A DNA stretch of 54,124 nt from Paramacrobiotus richtersi (lineage: Eukaryota; Tardigrada; Eutardigrada; Parachela; Macrobiotidae). Shown in pieces: positions 45,637-54,124 of this stretch (the stretch's first letter is position 1; every line of letters starts with the position of its first letter). The stretch spans positions 1 to 54,124 of the forward strand of contig JAQGAU010000031.1 in NCBI GenBank assembly GCA_034698045.1, read 5' to 3'. Position numbers and translations under genes: made by a program. The notes under the pieces were generated by a model. The model ran no database searches, had not been told where the DNA came from, and saw nothing but the letters and a program-made list of their open reading frames with translations.

Positions 45637-47125
45637 ATGGAGGTTCAGGGCTACGTCTTGGAAGGAATATCAAAACTACGATGCTTGTCAATTACGGAAA
45701 TCGTCTTTGGTGTACTCGGGGCGCTGGGACTACTAGCGAACTTTGCGAGTAAGCTGGTCTAGTGTTACAGCAAACATTTGTTCACTGCATATTGTGCTAG
45801 TAAAATCAATACTGGTACTATCAAAATTTTAATTTTAATTTAAATAATACTATTAAAATTATTGACCTCAATGTTGTTGAAATGTGAAAACCAATGTATA
45901 ATTACCACTGCGGTGGCCGAATGAAGAAATTCTTTGGTCACAACACAGCGTATCGTACCTGTATGTAATAATCACATAATTAAAGACAGGTTAAAATTGC
46001 CGAAAAATCTGTGTTGTTTTTCTTAATTAGACATTTGCTGGGCCGATATTGTTTGTTATATTTTATCCAAGCTTTAATGATTTAAATGCTGCATATTTTA
46101 TTCTGCATATTCACAATATTCTGTCAATGAACCTGGCTATATGCGTTCTCATATATAATTGAATTGGTGAACTTTGCCAATGACATAATTTTTGTTCATA
46201 GAAATATTCATTTTTGATTATTAATGTTTATGTAGATTTACAACGGGGATCCTTATGCATGTATCCTCGAACTGCGAAATTAAAGCTTGTACCAAACAGT
46301 CACTGCACGATAACCTGCATATGCCGAAATGCGCGGTGTCATGTGTGTATTGTATACGCCTGTACAGAGAAATATTATAAGTTAACAAGTAAGTAAAGTA
46401 TATTATAATATGCATAAATTAAAGTAAAGTATAAGATGAGTATGCAGAATAAAATATGCAGCATTTAAATTATTAACGATAATTCGATAAAATAGAACAA
46501 TACACCCGTTATGTATCGTTTCCCTCGGAGACGAGTCGAATAATAAAAAGTTCTTTCAACCATATACTTTGCAGGATCGCACGGCAGCGTCACTGGTAGT
46601 GTTGGGAGTCTGATCGTCACGGTCTTACTAATAGCTGCCGGCGCACTGGGTGTCCACGCTGTCAACAAGGCCCGCTCGCAAGTTCTGGACCACAGCACCT
46701 TCCGCACCTGCGGCATCCTCAACATCGTTCTCTGTGTCCTGTACTGTCTGGAAATGTTCGTATTTCTGGTGGCTGGTATTTTGCTGGCGGTGTCGGCCAC
46801 CATCGGGCTGCAACTGCTGGAGCAATTTGGGATGGTTGAGAGCGGAACCGCCGAGGCGATCAATTCGCACGTGGAACGGAGCAGAGCCGCCTTCGGTAGG
46901 GAAGTCCAGGTGGCCGTTGGTACCACAATTGTTGTGGTGTTAGTCGTTGTCATCGTCATCTGCATCCTCATGATCGCCTTAACGGCGACGGCGGCCAAGA
47001 TTGCACGCCGGAATCAGGCGATCATCCTGTCCGCACCGAGTGGGGCGGCGGCCGGGTATCCCTTGCAACCACCGGGATATACGCAGTACTCGGCGGTTAA
47101 GACGCAGGAGGTGCATCATGCCTAA
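45637..47125 (+). CDS. TS9: tetraspan family protein with PPGY tail
   Basis: Exons are 45637-45748 and 46575-47125 (phase 1), giving 220 residues. Predicted membrane segments are about 16-36 (end of exon 1), 47-67 (SLIVTVLLIAAGALGVHAV), 84-110 (ILNIVLCVLYCLEMFVFLVA) and 155-180 (TTIVVVLVVVIVICILMIAL). The loop between three and four is about 40 residues and carries LQLLEQFGM, also present in TS4 and TS8. The tail has KIARRNQAII, GYPLQPPGYTQYSAV, with PPGY at 203-206 and YSAV at 209-212. The intact open frame and consensus splice sites suggest a working gene. The closest relatives by loop sequence are TS4 and the dead TS8. Confidence 0.9.
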
Positions 47126-48865
47126 TATGGTAAACAGGGTTCTTGTCGGATGGATTTATTTCCGAAGCCTTGGAAATAATTTATAGAAAACAACCGTTTT
47201 TATTATTTGAGTTTTCCAGTTACATATTCACATTATAACATCTCTCATCTCTCATTAGAACATCTTTTCGAGGCCGGATGTCTGCCTAGATGCTTTGTTT
47301 GTTTTTACACTGTGGGAACTAGTGTTCATGTGTTATGTGAAAAGGGGATAAATAAATCCAGATTTCTCTCATTTTCTTCCTTAACATACATATTGTTGTA
47401 CCGGAAACGTCCAAAACGGTCATGTATACTGGGTCGTATTCTTTTACGTGTAGGCTGCTAATTCGGAGTTGCTGTATGTATCTGCAAATATCTTTTCCAT
47501 ATTACTGGGAAGTTTGTTACTTATATAATTACATATCATGCTTTCCCCGCTTATTTGTCGACAGATAAGTCTTTCTTAGTGCCGTAATGGGCGTCTGTTA
47601 CGCTATAATTTTGATCAGACTGTGGTTTCAAATCTTTCTGATAAATTCTCGTCTGGCGCAGATGTTATCTTTCGTGAAAATGTTTGAATTTGCTTGCTGA
47701 TGTGGTTGTTAAACTATATTTTTTTTTAGTACCTTTGTTGTTATTTTCTTGGGATAGTTGTATTAAAGTATATATATGAATATACAGTATGTATATAGTA
47801 AGTATATAGTATATAGTATGTATATAGTATATATGGTTTTATGAAAGTTTTCGAGTCATTTATGTGATTGTCTTCGGCCGGGTCGTTAGTGACAAATAAC
47901 CAATGTTTACGTACGATAAAAGTTTTTTGATTCGAAAGTTTTATAGTGAACACTTTAAGATCTTTGATAGTCGCATTAAATCGAATAGATATCCGATTAA
48001 AGGCACAAAATTACGGTGTGAGAGGGTCAACTTGATTTGTAAACCAGCTATGTATGTTCTTACAATTAAATTAAAGGCAATATTTAGCATATAGAACTAA
48101 ATGTACGGTCATTTTCAGTGTACTCCGAAAGATGTCTGTAGTTAAACAAAAATTATACCGCGGCCGGATAATTTGTCCGATACAGTGTATTCTTTTGTGT
48201 ACCCTTAGTTTCTTACGGCTTATCCAGAACTTTCCTAAAAATTTGCGTGCGAATTTCCGGAATAGCAGTTTAATAATATCAGATGTCATGTGCCACGGTT
48301 TTGGATCATGACTAATCTACATAAGGGAAGTATTAGTTTCCACATTTTCAAGATAGGTTTTTGTTCGTCTAGTTCTTATTTCTGCATCCTGGGTAATCGA
48401 CCGAAGGGAAGCGGAGGTCCTCCATGTTCAAGAGTAATGCAAAAACGTGGGTTGACAACCGTTTCTGCGCACTGCGATAGCGCAGTCAGTTTTCGTTCGA
48501 TTATCGCCAAATTTGAACAGAACCTAGACTGTGGCCTGTAGATGAGCTGTATACTTTTTGGTACGAATATCTCGAAAAATGAGCGAGATATAAGCAAAAT
48601 AAGAGCACATTTTTGAGAACAAAAGATTCCTTTGTGTGCTTCACGTCTAACAATAGGACTTGCGCAATGGGCTATCCGTGTGCTTGCTGGTCAGTTAGCC
48701 CTAGCGAGACTGGAACGGACGGGCCTCTCTGAGCCCCTTTCTGTGAGATAAGAGACAGGGCTGTCTGATTAAGCCTTGCTATGATGAAACTCAGTACAAT
48801 GCACAAGTCATGCAGCATATTAATATTTTTAATATGACAGTAATCAGGCGGTATGTTCTTCTGAA
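47126..48865. other. TS9 3' region and unassigned DNA
   Basis: AATAAA occurs at 47351-47356. The TS-type 3' block is only partly recognisable (GTCTGGCGCAGATG...TATCTTTC near 47650). A (TATAG)-type microsatellite lies at about 47765-47835. A small hairpin, ACTGCG ATAG CGCAGT, is at about 48471-48486. No gene is supported. Confidence 0.4.
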
Positions 48866-49090
48866 ATGTCTCCGTTCGCTTCGGTCTTCATCGCCAGCGC
48901 AGCGGAGTGCGATTACCTAGTTACCTTTCTGCTCTACTGGATGGCATTCAAATTCTCCTTTGCGCTGAATGTTTTGGTCGCTTTCATTGTGATGCTTCGT
49001 ATATTTTTCCGTCTTCACGACCATACCCAGACTAAGAAGTCTGCGCAGTATTCGGGAACCGAGTATGCTACTGTTTTGGATATCGTGTAA
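48866..49090 (+). CDS. Uncertain small membrane-protein ORF, 74 residues
   Basis: The frame contains about 35 hydrophobic residues (YLVTFLLYWMAFKFSFALNV then LVAFIVMLRIFF) followed by a polar tail, QYSGTEYATVLDIV. TEYATV fits the tyrosine switch pattern TxYxxV, but such short matches are common. It is not clearly related to the TS family. It may be an exon of a larger gene. Confidence 0.3.
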   Translation: MSPFASVFIASAAECDYLVTFLLYWMAFKFSFALNVLVAFIVMLRIFFRLHDHTQTKKSAQYSGTEYATVLDIV

Positions 49091-50412
49091 TTTTCATGAT
49101 ACTTGTGTAAGGCTCTTACTATCACTGAAGTATGCCGCTTTTGTGAAGTCCAGCTCTGTACCGGCTGTTTGAGGCATCTATCTGTACGTACATATGGTTG
49201 TGCTGCATTTTCTGGCTTGTTTTATCCCTTTTAAACACAGAAATAGCTTTAATCCCTCGCTGCATTTGGGAGTTACCATAATACAAATATGAGTTTTATG
49301 TAATAAAGGATAATCAGTAATAAGTGCAGAGTAGTTATCCCTTGCGCTAGCTGTGCCATATTACTTTGCCATTTGATACAGTTGTTGACATCGCGAATGT
49401 CTCGCCGGATACGGTACGCTACTAGTAAACCATAACCAGATCTTAATTATCTAGTATTAAACACCTGGTAAGGGCGTATACGCCATTCGCTGATAGGGAC
49501 CATATAATTAATGGTCGTTCGTAGCTGAGCACACAGCTTGCCCATAAAACTATCAATTTCCAAACTACAAGTCAAACTTTTTAGGGTCGCACAGGGAACA
49601 ACTGTCTGGACTAATTTTGCACTGATCCGAACTGATTTTTATGTCCATGCACGTTATCTGCACATTGAGGCACCAAGCACAGAAACAAAAGATCGCTGGC
49701 TTTGCTGCCACTTTACGCGCGGCAGACATGGATGGATAGCTGGAATATTAAGCTTCGAAAGTGTAACCTGCAGTACTTTGCCCAGAATGTCCCCTAATTA
49801 AACGTTACGTAAGATTACCATCATTTTTTAAGCCTGGTTCTTCTATCAATCCTACTTTCAAGGATTCTACCTTCAAGTTCCTGCTAATATATAAGACATC
49901 TCCATTATAAATGCTTGCGCTTAACCGCCGCTGATCAGGTCGCGAATATGAAAATTTTCCGGTATCGGCTGCATAATCTGCTGCGACAGCCTGGGAGCTG
50001 CTGAACGAACTCACTGCAGATGCATGCCGCTTGCGCAGAGCATCAGAGGTATCGGTAGATCTGATGACTTTGAGTCCGATGACTATGACCACGACGACCG
50101 GATGGGCATATTTGGAAACGGGCTGGGAGGTTTTGTACTCCGACACCTAGCAGAGTTGCTGGTTATGGTAACGCTACAGTTAGAATGCAGCATCTCATCA
50201 AAACGAAGGTGACTACTGGAAAGAGGCAGTTAAAGCTGTCAGATGTAGGCGGCTCGCCCATAGTATATAATATCAGACCGTAGCGTTCACTCTTTAATCC
50301 AGAACTCGCTCTACTGCTAGCTCTCTCACTCTCATCCAGAGATCTATCAAGCTTATATAGGCCAAGCTATCTAGGACAACGGCTCTAGAACATTCAGCCG
50401 CTTGCGCAACAG
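49091..50412. other. Unassigned DNA with a possible minus-strand exon
   Basis: On the minus strand, 50146-49805 is open for 113 codons after an acceptor-like CTGCTAG. It carries a short Val/Ile run (HPVVVVIVIGL) and a Ser/Ala-rich tail. On the plus strand, 50024-50212 is open and has an acidic run (DDFESDDYDHDD). Both share the same bases and neither has family features, so at most one can be real. Confidence 0.25.
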
Positions 50413-50607
50413 TCAATTACATTGCATCAGCTCATATTCCCGATCGTTCCCGAACATGCCGGCACCGGCACGGGAGCGATCGATATTCATTATCCCATAT
50501 TACATAGCCTGTATGTGGGAGATATCCCACACAGACCACCCGCGTACGCCTGCTACGGAGATTGGGAATCAATAAAAACAGCTTTTAATGCGTCGTTAAC
50601 TAAGTGA
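50413..50607 (+). CDS. Possible terminal exon with a PPAY motif
   Basis: The frame opens right after an acceptor-like GCAACAG and ends with TGA at 50605-50607. It encodes SITLHQLIFPIVPEHAG, a Gly/Thr stretch, then HRPPAYACYGDWESI. PPAY matches the tail motif of the TS family, but the flanking residues do not and no matching upstream exon was found. Confidence 0.28.
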   Translation, partial: SITLHQLIFPIVPEHAGTGTGAIDIHYPILHSLYVGDIPHRPPAYACYGDWESIKTAFNASLTK

Positions 50608-51300
50608 TTCACTGACAATGTAATAAACAACCTGTGCGAGTGCAGTCGGGGTTGAGAAGTTCTGAAGTACTGTACTTCTCGAAGTCTAAGCGTGTCCGCG
50701 ATCTTGATTAATCAACCCGTGAACTCCTGAAGAAAGAGCATTCAATTAACCGTGAGCTTTCACCGGGCGTAAGTCTATCAGTCACCTTTCCCCGGATCGG
50801 CGGCCATCATTTGTGCTGTTATCGCACTGATTTTTAACGTTTCCAATATTTGATTGCGTACGTGTACGGCACTATCACTATCTTGACAATCTCTTGATCA
50901 AGAACTATTCGGCTGTGTTTGGTTAAACAGTCTGGTATAAGCCACCAAGTGTTCACTTTATCGTACTTTCAAGGGAACATTTTAAATGGGAATAATCAGC
51001 GACAAGTTCACCGCATGACATGTATGGTCGTAAGAGCAAAAGTTATGAAAATAATACCTGATGACATGCTGAAATAAAAACCATATAGCACAGAATTTTT
51101 AAGCTCAGACGAAGCTCAGACAAAATTTTTTATTTCAGACGAGTGCGGATTGTTGTACGCTCATATTACGCTGCTACGTCATCATGCTAATCATGCAAGT
51201 TCGAGTTTAAAAAATCGCCGTTATGCAGTACGAGAGGTACAGTAAGTTTAGCTGCTTATGAAGACAACAAGCGCTTAAGCTGGATCGAGGTCTTTCGAGA

Positions 51301-52533
51301 TCAAGTGTCGGACATCTGTCTTTCCCTCTCTTCCCGGATTTCTGACACCAAAACTCCAATATGCCCAAGAACGACCAGAATGTAAATGATGGGTTTTATG
51401 CCACCTAGAATAATAACATGAAGCAGTGCGGTCATTATCACGAACAAAAACACTCCCAGAATCCATTTCAGCATCCTTCCACTCGCGTTGTCACCGAACA
51501 GTTTCCCCTTTGCCTGATCTCCATCCGAGTCGTCCTCTCGTGTACACAATCCGGCTGCTGAGAAAATTAGCAACCACGACGCGCTGGTATTATACATCAA
51601 GTACACCAGCCACTTCCAGGTGTTCAGTGTGGTCCATCCGCTGGTGAATACGGTATATGCTGTATATTCGTTATCGCACACTGGATCACGCGTCAGCAGT
51701 GCAGGAAGACAGCGAAAGTCTCCGATGACGCGGAAATGGGATGGATCCAGCACGAACCCGGATATGCCGTTCATAGTCAAGACGCACACCGTGCCGATGA
51801 TTGGTAGCCACACCATCGATCGGAGAAAGTCAATTCTGAGTGATCCACCTTCACGTACTGCGGCAATACTGATACACTTCCATCCGTACAAGGCCATGAT
51901 CAGTGGGGAGATGGAGTTGTAAAAGTAGAGCAGGGCGCAGACGTAGCACGGAGTGGACTGCTTGTGCGTGGAAACGGTGTAAAAAACTGCAAAGTAGAAA
52001 TTATTATTAAGGAATTACCCACGGGGTAAGTTCTGTTCAGCGACAACGCACAAGTCTTCTACGCACGACCTTGAACTGTCAGTCTGACGTAGCAAAGCGC
52101 CTTCTTTCCGCCAAAACAACGGCTGCTGCTGAGTATAGCAATTGGCTGTTGCTATCTGGCTAGGTTCGAAACTCTCAGCAGGCGTTTTAGGATTACGTGT
52201 GCTACCGCCTGCTGCTTAGTGCGTACGCTGCTGCTAGTTACGTGTCTTCCGCCAGTTGCATCTATTTACATTGGCATTTGACCCTCTGCGTCATGCGACA
52301 AAATAAGCGACAAATGGCAAAAGCGATTAGCTAAAAACTACAAAAATGACTACCAATGCAAGTAACCAGTTCATGCGTATGTACTGTATATTACCTTATA
52401 TGCGTGTCGTTTTCGACTGTAGATATCGGCTACTATACAGATATGTAGATCCAGATATTTGTGAGCACTTACGAATGCCATTTAGCAGGATGATTAGTCC
52501 CGCCAGGGTTAGTTGGAGACGTCCCATCATCAT
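51301..52533 (-). CDS. Unidentified multipass membrane protein, 248 residues
   Basis: Two exons in transcript order are 52533-52473 and 51986-51301, joined in phase 1 at consensus GT-AG sites. The start has three consecutive ATGs; the first is used. Exon 1 gives a hydrophobic N terminus (LQLTLAGLIILLNGI), a signal peptide or first membrane segment. Exon 2 has further hydrophobic segments at about residues 33-52, 68-92 (VWLPIIGTVCVLTMNGISGF), 143-167, 193-212 (WILGVFLFVIMTALLHVIIL) and 214-236 (IKPIIYILVVLGHIGVLV), six in all. Between them lie an extracellular-type Cys/Asp loop (DPVCDNEYTAY) and an acidic loop (REDDSDGDQAKGK). It ends in a charged tail, EIREERERQ. I do not recognise the family; it has no TS signature and no PPxY. 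Confidence 0.65.
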
Positions 52534-54124
52534 CACCCTCCAGCGAAGAACACCCATACTGAGTGTATCTGGGTAGATTTTATAAAAAAATTAAAGGCCA
52601 ACCTCGTAAAGTTATATACAGTAGTGGAAGAAACAAGCTTCGACGATTCAGGATGGCGTATTGCGGATCAGCCTGCTTCAGGGTGGTATGCAGTTTCAAG
52701 GAATAGTACAAATTGTTAGTATCCTCACTCACCTAGAAACTGCGCGCAAGAACTTTGCAGCGAAACGTGGATCAAAGCTGCTTCTTTTCGGATATACATC
52801 GACCGAATGCGTTATATTATTGATTGTATAGTGCGCCTTTACTGGCAAAGCCGCATCAGTATTTGCAATCAATTTGAGGTGTTAGCCTGTTAGCCTGTTA
52901 GGCAGCGAGCAGGTAAAAAACTGCGACTCATGTAATATTAAGCCCGCCTTCCCGCACCAGTTCATACCTGGCTTGCACTAGTTCTGGTGCTCAACCGCTT
53001 GATAATGGGTTCCTTGTTATTTCAAATTCAGTGAATCAAGAAACGGCTCTACTTCGTCACAGAGAGTGGGCTACCGGTACGCGTGCAGTCGTCTTACGTT
53101 AGTTGTGGCTCTGGTCAATTCCGATCTGATGTGTGCTATGTTGTCAGTAGGATGATGTCAGATAATCGATCGATTATAATTTTCGTTACGGTTCGTGGCG
53201 TTGTGAGAAAATCACACATTTACACGTACATTAGTTGCATGCTCTATGATAAATGCCATAAAGGACGAAGGCCTGCAGTCGTATAGGTTTTTAGAAGCAG
53301 ACAATCGTGAATCTCACTGACAAACTGACAATGAGCTGACAATAACTGAACGACAGATGCAGCATCGGTGAGATTCACGGGACTTTTTAACAAATTGTCT
53401 TGAACATGTTCTTGTAAAAGGGTTAACAAGCGATACTACTTATTTCGGAAATGTAAGGTCAATTCTGAGTTTATATATTCCAAAACCAAATTTGAACTAT
53501 GCGTTGACGATATCGTACGGTTTGTACCGTACTTTTCTATCGTGGATGATTTACCTCGGATTAGAATTGGGAACAACAGATACACAATCTTTATACGGCA
53601 ATAAAACACTGAACGATTTAACCATAATGACTCATCGTAGATGAAGGTGCCACAAGTACCGCACGAGAACAGCTAACTATCCTTATGAATGAAGTCAGAC
53701 ACCGTACAAGCAGTGCAAAAGTGAATAATCGTAAATGCAAGACAATGCTGTAAGAACATTTTTATCAGCTGCTTTGTTTTCCTTGCCTTGAACAATTTAA
53801 TCACCGTTGAATATAACAGCGGAAAGTTCAACACTACATAGCAGGGTTATCATATTTTCGATAGGCAAAGTTTGTCAGCAAACAGAGTACGCACATGTTT
53901 GTACTCCTCACCATACAGTGTGTTAGGGCAATACTGTTACAAAACTTTGGGCACGCTGACGGCAGACATGGATCGATTAGGGATGTAAGTTTTAGATCTC
54001 CTCTGATAGCCCATTTCCTCTAGTAGGTTTTACATGACAGAATTTTCCAGCAGCAGCTGACTGGTAATTTTTGTGCAATTTAATCTGGTAGCCTCCAGCT
54101 GCCAAAATGCGTTGGACCCTTAAG
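52534..54124. other. Right end of the window, no gene recognised
   Basis: The sequence is AT-rich with short ORFs only. A perfect 12-base inverted repeat, CGTGAATCTCAC (53306-53317) and its complement (53368-53379), encloses repeats of CTGACAA. Confidence 0.4.

Noticed and set aside
50024-50212. Acidic plus-strand ORF
   Set aside because: It overlaps an equally open minus-strand frame; neither shows a family match, so it is mentioned only as unassigned.
1-54124. CRISPR arrays, bacterial operons or horizontally acquired bacterial genes
   Set aside because: No regularly spaced repeats, ribosome binding sites or intronless bacterial-type genes are seen; recognised genes are animal families with spliceosomal introns.

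Overview
The window is animal nuclear DNA: genes are split by GT-AG introns, intergenic DNA is AT-rich and coding exons are GC-richer, and there is a LINE fragment and several minisatellites. The predicted protein at 24.8-27.3 kb (minus strand) has the composition and the HMGN-like RRSSR motif associated with tardigrade damage suppressor (Dsup) proteins, so a eutardigrade is my best guess. That guess rests mainly on this one gene and is an inference.

Layout. (1) 0-8.4 kb: three tandem two-exon genes (TS1-TS3) for small four-pass membrane proteins with PPxY-type tails. TS1 has an in-frame stop and TS2 a frameshifted tail. A LINE 3' fragment lies between TS1 and TS2. (2) 8.8-9.6 kb: an unidentified intronless basic protein. 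(3) 11.2-12.6 kb (minus): a divergent five-exon histone H2A with an extended SPKK/acidic tail. (4) 13.6-16.2 kb: ECH1-like dienoyl-CoA isomerase. (5) 16.9-17.8 kb (minus): F-box-like protein. (6) 20.8-23.5 kb: long-form TSC22/bunched protein. (7) 24.8-27.3 kb (minus): the Dsup/HMGN-like protein. (8) 28.2-30.8 kb: mitochondrial ribosomal protein mS22. (9) 31.0-31.2 kb: two adjacent inverted repeats. (10) 32-47 kb: second block of the tetraspan family (TS4, TS6, TS7 and TS9 intact; TS5 an orphan exon; TS8 frameshifted), in duplicated units that include promoter and 3' flank. (11) 48-52.5 kb: a few uncertain ORFs and an unidentified two-exon multipass membrane protein (minus).

Two themes stand out. 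First, a nucleosome-binding-type protein and a variant H2A lie 12 kb apart on the same strand. Their last introns have the same phase, their acceptor regions match at 20 of 21 bases, and both enter a Lys/Pro/Ala tail exon. The H2A keeps the acidic-patch residues that HMGN-type arginine motifs bind. Second, a tetraspan family with PPxY tails is split in two by unrelated genes and shows birth, death and recombination of copies. Exon joins were made by eye from splice consensus, reading frame and family comparison; no transcript data were available.
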